DNA of 64,000 nt, from assembly GCF_900205925.1 (NCBI RefSeq), contig NZ_OAOD01000001.1:179201-243200 (forward strand), given 5' to 3'. The position numbers were made by a program, and so were the translations under genes. Positions 37,764 to 45,782 of this stretch are shown here, piece by piece; positions within the stretch are counted from its first letter, which is position 1; every line of letters begins with the position of its first letter. Under the pieces are notes generated by a model. That model was not told where the DNA came from. It did not search any database and worked only from the letters and a program-made list of their open reading frames with translations. This DNA is from Clostridium peptidivorans (lineage in GTDB: Bacteria > Bacillota > Clostridia > Clostridiales > Clostridiaceae).

Positions 37764-37895
37764 GGGGGTAGAGCCTTATGAGGCGCTACGAACTGATTTA
37801 TTTTGTAGACTTAAGAAGGCTTCATAAAAAAGATGAGTCCTTCTGGTAAACCTAAAGTCCTTTTTTAAAATTAATATTCTTAAGGAGGATTTAGG
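37764..37895 (+). ncRNA. structured leader RNA, riboswitch-like, unknown class
   Basis: The first hairpin is GTAG-A-GCCT-TATG-AGGC-G-CTAC (37768-37789). The second domain has a closing stem GACTT (37808-37812) with AAGTC (37855-37859), and an inner stem AGAAGG / CCTTCT extended by GG.TTCAT / ATGAG.CC around an A-rich loop. The 3' strand (37851-37865, CCTAAAGTCCTTTTT) can instead pair with AAGGAGGATTTAGG (37882-37895), the ribosome binding site of the next ORF. The region is clearly richer in GC than its flanks. I do not recognise the class. Confidence 0.6.
37778..37849 (+). CDS. possible 23-residue leader peptide
   Basis: ORF MRRYELIYFVDLRRLHKKD ending ESFW, with GGGGG 9 bases before the ATG. 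It lies entirely inside the structured leader, and its stop codon at 37847 is just before the anti-Shine-Dalgarno strand, as in leader-peptide attenuators. Rare codons here (CGC, CTG, TAC) fit an RNA-structure explanation better, so translation is uncertain. Confidence 0.3.
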   Translation: MRRYELIYFVDLRRLHKKDESFW

Positions 37896-37896
37896 T

Positions 37897-38037
37897 ATGG
37901 AAACTTTAGTGAAAAAAGAAGGCACTTTATCATTATCAACTAATAAAAAAAATGAAGTAAAGAAAGAAATAAATGCTTCAAAACCACTTAATTCACATGA
38001 AATAAATTTGAAAATGCATGATTATATGATATTTTAG
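37897..38037 (+). CDS. small hypothetical protein, 46 residues
   Basis: ORF starting METLVKKEGTLSLSTNKKN and ending LKMHDYMIF. Strong ribosome binding site AAGGAGG with 8-base spacing. Polar, Lys/Asn/Ser-rich, no signal or membrane segment. It is flanked by its own promoter, the structured leader and a perfect terminator, so it looks like the regulated product of the unit. No family recognised; a regulatory or antitoxin-like peptide, or a peptide precursor, would be guesses. Confidence 0.6.
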   Translation: METLVKKEGTLSLSTNKKNEVKKEINASKPLNSHEINLKMHDYMIF

Positions 38038-38040
38038 CTA

Positions 38041-38067
38041 AAGGAGGGATTACTATAATCCCTCCTT
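38041..38067. terminator. bidirectional terminator between the small unit and pilT
   Basis: AAGGAGGGATTA / TAATCCCTCCTT, a perfect 12-bp stem with a 3-base loop, serving the plus-strand ORF and the convergent pilT. Confidence 0.85.
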
Positions 38068-38071
38068 AATT

Positions 38072-39127
38072 TTATAACATTGTTAACTTTTGAAACATTT
38101 CTCTATCTATAGAATACAATAAAGCATTTTCAAAGCTCACTGCTTGTTTTTTATAAAGATCCGCTAAACTCATATCCATAGTTTTCATTCCATACTTTGA
38201 ACCCGTTTGAATTGAAGATTCAATCTGATATGTTTTTCCTTCTCTTATCATATTCTGTATTGCAGAAGTGGATACCATAACTTCTAAAGCTGCTGACCTT
38301 CCCTTTTCATCCAATCGTGGTACAAGCTGTTGAGATATTACTCCATTTAGCACCGCTGCCAATTGAATTCTTACTTGCTGCTGTTGATATGGAGGAAAAA
38401 CATCTATTATTCTATCAATAGTTTTACTTGCTCCTATAGTATGTAATGTAGAAAATACTAAGTGCCCTGTTTCTGCGGCAGTAAGTGCTACAGATATGGT
38501 TTCTAAATCTCTCATTTCTCCTACTAATATAACATCTGGATCTTCTCTTAAAACAGATTTTAGTGCTGTTGCATAACTTTTACTATCTTTTCCAATTTCC
38601 CTTTGATTTATTATAGATTTATTGTGCTTATGAAGATATTCTATAGGATCTTCTAGAGTTATAATATGGGATGCTCTATTTAAATTTATCTCATTTATCA
38701 TTGCTGCTAGTGTAGTACTTTTACCAGATCCTGTAGGCCCAGTTACAATTACAAGTCCCCTTTGCTTATCAGTAAGTTCTTTTACAACTGATGGGAAACC
38801 TAATTCGTTTAATAAAGGCACCTTAAGGCCTACTGCTCTTAATGCTATAGCATCGCTACCTCTTTGTTTAAATACATTAACCCTAAATCTACCTATTCCC
38901 GCTATAGAATAGGATGTATCAGCTTCTCCTACCTTTTCATATTCTTCATAATTATCCTTTAATATTTCTTTAGCATAATTTTGCACATCTTCTGGCGTTA
39001 ACTTTTCCCTACCTATAGGTACAAGTTCCCCATTTACTCTTACTATTGGAACTATACCTACTGTTAAATGTAAATCAGATGCCCCTTCCTTTATAGTAAT
39101 TTGTAATAAATCATTTAATAATATCAA
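38072..39127 (-). CDS. pilT: type IV pilus twitching ATPase PilT
   Basis: Hexameric retraction motor ATPase, 351 residues. It starts with the PilT N-domain (LQITIKEGASDLHLTVG). Walker A GPTGSGKST is at about 130, the Asp box LREDPDVILVGEMRD, the His box TGHLVFSTLHT, and the PilT AIRNLIRE-like motif as TSAIQNMIREGKTYQI. Start codon is TTG with AGGGGAG upstream. No other pilus gene is in the window, so it is an orphan here. Confidence 0.94.
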   Translation of the reverse strand: MILLNDLLQITIKEGASDLHLTVGIVPIVRVNGELVPIGREKLTPEDVQNYAKEILKDNYEEYEKVGEADTSYSIAGIGRFRVNVFKQRGSDAIALRAVGLKVPLLNELGFPSVVKELTDKQRGLVIVTGPTGSGKSTTLAAMINEINLNRASHIITLEDPIEYLHKHNKSIINQREIGKDSKSYATALKSVLREDPDVILVGEMRDLETISVALTAAETGHLVFSTLHTIGASKTIDRIIDVFPPYQQQQVRIQLAAVLNGVISQQLVPRLDEKGRSAALEVMVSTSAIQNMIREGKTYQIESSIQTGSKYGMKTMDMSLADLYKKQAVSFENALLYSIDREMFQKLTML

Positions 39128-39531
39128 TTTGTTTCTCCCCTCTTCCTATGTACCCTATGCAAATTTAAATTGCCTTATAATACTTAACCTTTAACCTAAG
39201 TTCACCATTTATTATATTTACTCCTAAAGTATTAGCTTATTAAAAAATGAATAACCTTAAGAGTATACTTTAAATTATAAATTAATTGATACTGTTTTTA
39301 CTTATGTCAATTACTTTTTTATCTTTAGTAAAATCTTTTTATCATTCCCTACACAAGGCATAGCTACATAAAATCCTATTATATTATTTATTCGTAGATT
39401 TTTTAATAAAATTTAATAGTTCTTTTGCTTTCATATCAAATATTTTATTCTAAATGGTAAATTGTTCCGTTTATGCATAATTACTTAAAATATATTTTAC
39501 TACAAAACTAACGATTTATCAAAAATTCATT
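39128..39531. other. intergenic region between sigK and pilT
   Basis: About 400 AT-rich bases. I see no ORF with acceptable start signals, no clear terminator and no strong sigma-A promoter. It may contain pilT regulatory sequence. Confidence 0.5.
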
Positions 39532-40233
39532 TTACCCTTTGCCACCATTCATTTCCTTATATAATTTTTTCAAGGCTCTTTTTTCAATACGTGATACATA
39601 GGAACGTGAAATATCTAATATTGATGCGATTTCTCTTTGTGTTTTGGGTCTTCCGTCTATTAGCCCATACCTCATTTCTATGACTATTCTTTCTCTCTCC
39701 TGTAAAACTGAACTTATTTTTCCATATAACTTCTTTACCTGAATTTTATTTTCTACTATTTCTAATATAGAATCTTCTTCACTACTAAGTACATCCATTA
39801 AAGAAATTTCATTTCCTTCCTTGTCTACTCCAATAGGATCCTGCAAATATACTTCACCTTTAGACTTTTTATTATTCCTTATAAGCATTAATATCTCATT
39901 TTCTATACATTTAGCGGCATAAGTTGCAAGTCTTGTTCCTTTTGTTGTGTCAAATGAATCAATGGCCTTAATTAATCCTACTGTGCCAATAGATATTAAA
40001 TCATCCATATCTTTACCTGGATATGCATATTTTTTTACTATATGTGCTACGAGCCTTAAGTTTCTTTCTACCAATACTCCCTTTGCTAGTACATCTCCAT
40101 CTTTTAATTTGTTTAAGTAATATTCCTCTTCCTTTTCATCTAATGGCTTAGGAAAAGAATTTGAGCCTGTTACATAAGCTGATAAAAATAATCCATTTCC
40201 TAATAAATTAAGGAGACAATCAAGTATAAACAT
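39532..40233 (-). CDS. sigK: RNA polymerase sigma-K, late mother cell (uninterrupted)
   Basis: 233 residues in one continuous frame. A hydrophobic pro-sequence (FILDCLLNLLGNGLFLSAYV) precedes the mature factor. Region 2: VERNLRLVAHIVKKYAYPGK, DDLISIGTVGLIKAIDSFD and [19 protein letters not shown]. Region 4: RIVIEMRYGLIDGRPKTQRE and ISRSYVSRIEKRAL. No skin element splits the gene, unlike in some Bacillus and Clostridioides strains. The pro-sequence implies processing by a SpoIVFB-type protease. Ribosome binding site GGAGGAAG. Confidence 0.96.
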   Translation of the reverse strand: MFILDCLLNLLGNGLFLSAYVTGSNSFPKPLDEKEEEYYLNKLKDGDVLAKGVLVERNLRLVAHIVKKYAYPGKDMDDLISIGTVGLIKAIDSFDTTKGTRLATYAAKCIENEILMLIRNNKKSKGEVYLQDPIGVDKEGNEISLMDVLSSEEDSILEIVENKIQVKKLYGKISSVLQERERIVIEMRYGLIDGRPKTQREIASILDISRSYVSRIEKRALKKLYKEMNGGKG

Positions 40234-40369
40234 AGTGCTTCCTCCAAATAATGCTTATTAATATAATATGTGTGTTTATACTAAAATGTGCTTGGCCACT
40301 TATTAGTTAATAAGAAATATATAATATATTAAAATTAAGGAAACATCTCAAAATCTCATATAGACTAAT

Positions 40370-40396
40370 AAAAAATCGGATTTAATCCGATTTTTT
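40370..40396. terminator. terminator of the penicillin-binding protein gene
   Basis: AAAAATCGGATT / AATCCGATTTTT stem with a very short loop, 18 bases after the stop codon. Confidence 0.8.
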
Positions 40397-40413
40397 ATAA
40401 TTTATATTATCAT

Positions 40414-42063
40414 TTATTGATTTTTATTTATTAAATACTCCGCTATATCTTTGAAAATTGGTGCTGCTGTAGTTCCACCGCCTTGTGTATCCTTATTTAT
40501 ATTTTTTACAAATATAACTACTGTATAAGATATGTTTTCCTTTTTTAAAAATCCTATAAACCAACCATCTGAAAATTTTTTGGTAGTGCTTTCCCCTTTA
40601 TCGTTTTTTACAACTTCATATCTTTCTGTAGAACCGGTTTTACCTCCAACTTCTGCTCCTTCTATATTTGCAGCCTTTGCCGTTCCATTTAAAACTACAT
40701 CTCTTAAAGAAGTTTCTATAATACTTGCTTGTTTTTCAGTAAGTATTTGTTTAGATTTTAAACTAGGTATATATGAAATGGTTTCATTGTCTTTGACAAA
40801 TTCATCTACTATAACTGGTGGTATATACTTTCCTTTATTTACTATAGTATTTATTATATTCAATGCTTCTAAAGGTGTAATTCTTAAATTTTGACCTATT
40901 GACATAATTCCCAGTGTTCCATCCTCAGCCTTAGGAGTTTTAACTTCAATGTTTCCCTTTTGCTCTTTACTAAGTCCTAATACCTTTTGGAATAAGTGCT
41001 GTTCATTACATAATTCATTTAATTTATCAAAACCTACATTTACACCTATCTGTGAAAAAATATCATTACATGAAACTGCAAAAGCTTCATTTATATTTAA
41101 TTTACCATGATGCTTATCTGATTTTTTTTCATAAACTCCTGTACAATGAAAACTTTTACTTTCGATATCTGGATACTTTGTTATAGCTCCTTCATATACC
41201 AATGTTTTAAAAATTGATCCTGGAAAAAAGCCATTTAAAGTCTCTGCACCTATAAGAACATTAGGTAAAGTTTCATCCTTCTGTACTAAACTTCTTATTT
41301 TTCCTGTTGAAGGTTCAGAAATCACTACTCCTATTTGTTCATATTCACTATATTTTTCTTTAAGAAGATTTCTTAAATCATCTTGAAAATCACTATTTAA
41401 TGTTGAAATTGTTTTATCTATTGAATTCGCATTTCTATTTTTCTCTTCCGTAATATTTCCATCTAAATCTGTATTATATATGTAGGAACTATTTTTGGAA
41501 TCCTTAAACTTTTCATTTATAATCATTTCTAAACTATCTTTTTCTTTTAAGGAACTATCTTGAGTATTTCTTATGTTAGTTAATACATTTTCTATTTTCC
41601 ATACATCTTTTCTCTCTACTTCATCATACTTATATAAATAAAATCCTTTTACTCCCTTTATATTTTTTAATTTATCATAAGTATTTTTATCAACTTGAAA
41701 ATAAAGCTTTTGACTATTATTATTGTTATAATTTCCATTACTTAAATCATAACTTTCATCATAGTTTTTTAATATATATAAAAACTTAAGAAACTCTTCA
41801 TAGTTAGTATCTAAATTATTTTTAGCAAAAATAGATGGCAATACAACAACACTATACTTAGAATTATAGTCTAATAAATCTTTTCCACTATCATCTACTA
41901 ATCTATAATTTAATTCCTCTTTTTTTTCTTTAAATTGATATTGAGAGTCTGCCATTACGCTATATTTTTCTCCATTATTATATTGTATATGGAACATTCT
42001 TATATCTAATAAAAAAAAGAGCATAAAAAATAAAAGACTTACTGTAATACATCTTTTTTTCAT
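40414..42063 (-). CDS. class B penicillin-binding protein (transpeptidase)
   Basis: 549 residues. N-terminal membrane anchor (about 5-24), then a dimerisation/linker region of low conservation. The transpeptidase domain starts at about 235. The catalytic triad motifs are SIFK (in FFPGSIFKTLVYE), SCN (in AVSCNDIF) and KTGS (in VGGKTGSTERYE). Related to PbpA/SpoVD-type cross-linkers, but shorter and without PASTA domains. The position upstream of sigK hints at a sporulation or cortex role, which I infer only. Ribosome binding site GGAGATGG. Confidence 0.88.
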   Translation of the reverse strand: MKKRCITVSLLFFMLFFLLDIRMFHIQYNNGEKYSVMADSQYQFKEKKEELNYRLVDDSGKDLLDYNSKYSVVVLPSIFAKNNLDTNYEEFLKFLYILKNYDESYDLSNGNYNNNNSQKLYFQVDKNTYDKLKNIKGVKGFYLYKYDEVERKDVWKIENVLTNIRNTQDSSLKEKDSLEMIINEKFKDSKNSSYIYNTDLDGNITEEKNRNANSIDKTISTLNSDFQDDLRNLLKEKYSEYEQIGVVISEPSTGKIRSLVQKDETLPNVLIGAETLNGFFPGSIFKTLVYEGAITKYPDIESKSFHCTGVYEKKSDKHHGKLNINEAFAVSCNDIFSQIGVNVGFDKLNELCNEQHLFQKVLGLSKEQKGNIEVKTPKAEDGTLGIMSIGQNLRITPLEALNIINTIVNKGKYIPPVIVDEFVKDNETISYIPSLKSKQILTEKQASIIETSLRDVVLNGTAKAANIEGAEVGGKTGSTERYEVVKNDKGESTTKKFSDGWFIGFLKKENISYTVVIFVKNINKDTQGGGTTAAPIFKDIAEYLINKNQ

Positions 42064-42147
42064 ATTACCATCTCCTACAAGTTATAATAAAAATTGATTT
42101 TAAATCCTATTATATCCAACGTCACTTCTTTTATACCAAAAATAAAG

Positions 42148-42190
42148 AAGGTATACAAAGCTACTCTTATTTAGAGCTTTGTATACCTTT
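42148..42190. terminator. terminator of udk
   Basis: AAGGTATACAAAGCT / AGCTTTGTATACCTT perfect 15-bp stem, 20 bases after the udk stop codon. Confidence 0.85.
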
Positions 42191-42209
42191 TATTTAATAA
42201 CTTTTAAAA

Positions 42210-42839
42210 TTAATTTTCATTATTTAGAAGAAGTTGTTTTATATTTCCTACAATCACGTCTATGGCCACTTTATTCTGTCCACCTTCTGGTATTATTATA
42301 TCTGCATATCTTTTGCTTGGTTCAATAAACTGCATATGCATTGGTCTTACTACATTTAAGTATTGATTTATAACAGAATCAAGGGTTCTTCCTCTTTCTT
42401 TTATATCTCTTAAAAGTCTTCTTATAATTCTTACATCTGCATCAGTATCAACATATATTTTAATATCTAGAAGTTCCCTTACAGTTGGTTCTTGTAATAC
42501 AAGTATACCTTCTACTATTACTATATCCCTTGGTTCAACTTTAACGGTTTCTTTTTTTCTATTATGCGCCTCAAAATCATATATTGGTTTTTCTATAGCT
42601 TCTCCTTGCGTAATAGACTTCAAATGCATTACTAATAAAGAAGTATCAAAAGCATCTGGATGATCATAATTAGTCTTTGTTCTTTCTTCAAAAGAAAGAT
42701 TACTTTGATCTTTATAATATGAATCCTGTTCTATCATAACCATGCAGTTATCAGGAAATTTTTTACATATTTCTCTTGCGATAGTACTTTTACCTGAACC
42801 CGTACCACCTGTAATACCTATTAAAACTGGACGCTTCAT
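42210..42839 (-). CDS. udk: uridine kinase
   Basis: Pyrimidine salvage: phosphorylates uridine and cytidine. 209 residues. P-loop GGTGSGKST at about 11-19, [10 protein letters not shown] substrate strand, [13 protein letters not shown] and the lid [12 protein letters not shown]. It follows the U32 peptidase gene by 38 bases, the same order as the yrrM-N-O-udk run of Bacillus. Ribosome binding site GGGGAGAAG. Confidence 0.96.
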   Translation of the reverse strand: MKRPVLIGITGGTGSGKSTIAREICKKFPDNCMVMIEQDSYYKDQSNLSFEERTKTNYDHPDAFDTSLLVMHLKSITQGEAIEKPIYDFEAHNRKKETVKVEPRDIVIVEGILVLQEPTVRELLDIKIYVDTDADVRIIRRLLRDIKERGRTLDSVINQYLNVVRPMHMQFIEPSKRYADIIIPEGGQNKVAIDVIVGNIKQLLLNNEN

Positions 42840-42877
42840 ACTATCTTCTCCCCTTAGATATAATTTAATTAAATCTA

Positions 42878-44095
42878 TTACTTTTGCTTAATAAGCATAT
42901 AATCTTTTTCTAAAGCTTCATTAACCTTTGCTTTATAAATCATTTGTGCTACTGGGGTAGAATCTATTTTTTCTCCATCTTTATTAGTCAAACCTTCAAG
43001 CTTTATTTTAAAATTCGCCCCTGTTGGTCTTAAGATCTCTACAGTATCTCCATCAAATATCTTATTTCTCTGTTCTATAGTTGCGATTTTAGTATCCTGG
43101 TTATACTCTCTTACTATTCCTACTATATCATAATCCCTTATATATGATGAATTTTCGTATATTTGGCTATCCTTATCTCCAAAGTAAAAGCCTGTATAGT
43201 AATCTCTATGACTTGTCTTTAAGAGATTATCCATCCATTCTTCCTTGAAACTGTACTTTTCAGGATTTTCCATATAACTATCTAAAGCTTCTCTATAGGA
43301 TTTCACTACAGAAGCTACATAATAAGAGCTTTTCATTCTTCCTTCAATTTTAAAGGAATTTATGCCAGACTGAACAAGCTCTGGTATGTGTTTTATCATA
43401 CATAAGTCCTTAGAATTTAATAAGTAAGTACCTCTTTCATCTTCAAACACAGGGAAGTACTGATTTGGTCTTTTTTCTTCTACTAAAGCGTATTTATATC
43501 TACAAGGCTGAGCACATTCTCCTCTATTAGAATCTCTGCCTGTCATGTAGTTAGATATCAAACATCTTCCTGAATAAGACATGCACATAGAACCATGTAC
43601 AAAGGCTTCTAAGTCACAATCCTCTGGTATGTTTTCTCTAACTCCTTTTATTTCTTCTAATGATAATTCCCTTGCAAGTACTATTCTCTTTACTCCTTGT
43701 TTATACCAAAAGTTAGCAGTTTTGTAATTAACGCTGTTTGCTTGAGTACTTAAATGAATTTCCATATTAGGTACTACTTCTCTTGCTGTCATTATAATAC
43801 CTGGGTCTGAAACTATTATAGCGTCTACACCTAAGTTATATAGGTTTATTAAGTATTCTTCTAATCCATCTAAATCTTCATTATGTGGGAAAACATTTAT
43901 AGTAACATATACTCTTTTTCGTCTTGTATGTGCAAATTCTATTCCTTCTTTTAGCTCATCATCACTAAAGTTATCTGCAAAAGCTCTTAAATTAAGCTTG
44001 CTTCCACCTAAATATACTGCATCTGCACCAAATGTTATAGCGGTTTTTAATTTTTTCAAATTTCCTGCTGGTGCAAGTATTTCTGGCTTATTCAT
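42878..44095 (-). CDS. U32 family peptidase, TrhP-like tRNA hydroxylation protein
   Basis: About 405 residues. The U32 signature is seen: [52 protein letters not shown] and [11 protein letters not shown] with the Cys set, [20 protein letters not shown]. In Bacillus and E. coli, homologues hydroxylate U34 of tRNAs as the first step to 5-methoxyuridine. The ATG at 44095 overlaps the upstream methyltransferase stop by 8 bases, placing both steps of that pathway together. Confidence 0.9.
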   Translation of the reverse strand: MNKPEILAPAGNLKKLKTAITFGADAVYLGGSKLNLRAFADNFSDDELKEGIEFAHTRRKRVYVTINVFPHNEDLDGLEEYLINLYNLGVDAIIVSDPGIIMTAREVVPNMEIHLSTQANSVNYKTANFWYKQGVKRIVLARELSLEEIKGVRENIPEDCDLEAFVHGSMCMSYSGRCLISNYMTGRDSNRGECAQPCRYKYALVEEKRPNQYFPVFEDERGTYLLNSKDLCMIKHIPELVQSGINSFKIEGRMKSSYYVASVVKSYREALDSYMENPEKYSFKEEWMDNLLKTSHRDYYTGFYFGDKDSQIYENSSYIRDYDIVGIVREYNQDTKIATIEQRNKIFDGDTVEILRPTGANFKIKLEGLTNKDGEKIDSTPVAQMIYKAKVNEALEKDYMLIKQK

Positions 44096-44741
44096 TTTCA
44101 AACCTCCTTTTTATAACTGCTACTCCATCTCCCATAGGAATAACTGATGTTATAAAATCATCTTCAGAAACCATATTCAAGAATTCCCTCATTCGCTTTA
44201 CTATTGTAATTTTTCTTCTCTTTATGAGTTTGTCAGAGGCTACCATTCCTCTAAACAACACATTATCTGCTACTATTATACCTTCTTTATTCAAAAGTCT
44301 TAAACAATGAGGTAAAAAATGATTATAATGGCCTTTACCTGCATCCATAAAAATTAAATCATACTTTTCATTTAATTTTTCTAGGATTTCTAAGCAGTCT
44401 CCTTCTAAAATATCTATATTTTCTTTAAAGCCAAAGCTTTCTATATTTTCTTTAGCCTGTTTTATCATTTCAGGATCTCTTTCTATAGTATCTATATGGA
44501 AGCTTCCCTTAGAAACACTTGCCATAAGTATAGCTGAATATCCTATAGCTGTGCCTAATTCTAGTATTTTTAGAGGCTTTCTTATATCAATCATAAGTTC
44601 TAAAAATCTTCCTACTTCTTCGTGTATAATAGGCACTGAATTATTTCTAGCATACTTTTCTAAAGCTTCAAGCTTTTCGTTATTTCCTTTTATGAGACTT
44701 CTTATAAATTCCTCCATATAATCATAGGCAATTGTGCTCAT
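44088..44741 (-). CDS. trmR: class I SAM-dependent O-methyltransferase, TrmR-like
   Basis: 217 residues. SAM-binding ILELGTAIGYSAILMA at about 54-69, then TIERDPEMIKQAKENI, DILEGDCLEIL and the metal-site DLIFMDAGKGHY. The N-terminal helices MEEFIRSLIKGN are typical of YrrM/TrmR, which methylates ho5U34 in tRNA in Bacillus. The 8-base overlap with the U32 gene supports that role over generic catechol-type O-methyltransferases. Confidence 0.88.
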   Translation of the reverse strand: MSTIAYDYMEEFIRSLIKGNNEKLEALEKYARNNSVPIIHEEVGRFLELMIDIRKPLKILELGTAIGYSAILMASVSKGSFHIDTIERDPEMIKQAKENIESFGFKENIDILEGDCLEILEKLNEKYDLIFMDAGKGHYNHFLPHCLRLLNKEGIIVADNVLFRGMVASDKLIKRRKITIVKRMREFLNMVSEDDFITSVIPMGDGVAVIKRRFENE

Positions 44742-44754
44742 TATAACCTCCTAC

Positions 44755-45765
44755 CTAAAAGCCTTGGGTTTTTTCTTTGACTTTTAAAAATTCTTGATAA
44801 TCATTTGTGAAAAAGTGTGTACCATCGTTATATGATACAAAAAATAAGTAATCTGTTTTATCCGGATTTAAAGCAGCTTCTATTGATTCCTTGCTAGGGC
44901 TTGCTATTGGTCCTGGAGGTAATCCATTATTGATATAAGTGTTATAAGGAGATTTAACTTCTAAATCTTTATAGTAAAGTTTATCTTTATGTTTACCTAA
45001 AGCATAAAGCACTGTAGCACAGGACTGCATTTTCATTTGCTTTTCCATTCTATTATAAAAAACAGAAGCAACCTTACCCTTCTCATTTACTCCAGATTCC
45101 TTTTCTACCATAGATGCCACAGTTATTATTTTATCTATATCGTCTTTTGTAAGCTTGCTATCTTTGCTTATATCATAAAATACTTCTTCAAATCTTTTAA
45201 TCATGGTTTCAATTATATCTTCTGCTTTAGTTCCCTTTATAAACTCATAGGTATCTGGATAAAGATATCCTTCTAAAGCATATTTTTTCTTAGGATTATT
45301 CTTGACATATTCAGGCAAGGGATACTTTTTTACTGCAGTTATAAATTCTTCTTTAGTTAAAAGTCCCGTTTCTTGAATAGTATTTGCTATAAGATCAATA
45401 TTAAATCCTTCTGGAATAGTTAATTTTACTAGATTTTTATTATGAGTACCCTTATTTAAGGCATCCATAAAATCTGTTAATGAAATATCCGAATTAAATT
45501 CATAACTGCCTTGCTTTATAGATACAGGAAGATTAGCTTTTTTTATATAATATTTTATTACATACTGGTTTTTTATTTCCTTATCATTATATAATTTTGA
45601 CAATATTTTATATAAGCTATCCCCTTTTTCTACGGTTACTTCTACATTGCCATCCTTTTGGGTAAAAGGATGGCTTACAGTGTTATTGTAGTAAATTATA
45701 AAATATGTTGAAGCACTAATTAAAATTAATAATGTTATAATTAAAAAAGTTAACTTCTTTTTCAT
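44755..45765 (-). CDS. mltG: endolytic peptidoglycan transglycosylase MltG (YceG)
   Basis: Cuts nascent glycan strands to set their length. 336 residues. One N-terminal membrane span (about 5-25), LysM-like region (VEKGDSLYKILSKL), then the YceG domain with catalytic Glu in TVASMVEKESGVNEKGKVAS, VLYALGKHKDKL and the TYINNGLPPGPIASPS signature. Between typA and trmR, ribosome binding site GGAGGAATT. Confidence 0.94.
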   Translation of the reverse strand: MKKKLTFLIITLLILISASTYFIIYYNNTVSHPFTQKDGNVEVTVEKGDSLYKILSKLYNDKEIKNQYVIKYYIKKANLPVSIKQGSYEFNSDISLTDFMDALNKGTHNKNLVKLTIPEGFNIDLIANTIQETGLLTKEEFITAVKKYPLPEYVKNNPKKKYALEGYLYPDTYEFIKGTKAEDIIETMIKRFEEVFYDISKDSKLTKDDIDKIITVASMVEKESGVNEKGKVASVFYNRMEKQMKMQSCATVLYALGKHKDKLYYKDLEVKSPYNTYINNGLPPGPIASPSKESIEAALNPDKTDYLFFVSYNDGTHFFTNDYQEFLKVKEKTQGF

Positions 45766-45782
45766 AATTCCTCCAGAGTAAC

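Noticed and set aside
39416..39466. 16-codon frame reading MKAKELLNFIKKSTNK, resembling the start of an M18 aminopeptidase.
   Set aside because: No ribosome binding site and too short to separate from chance.
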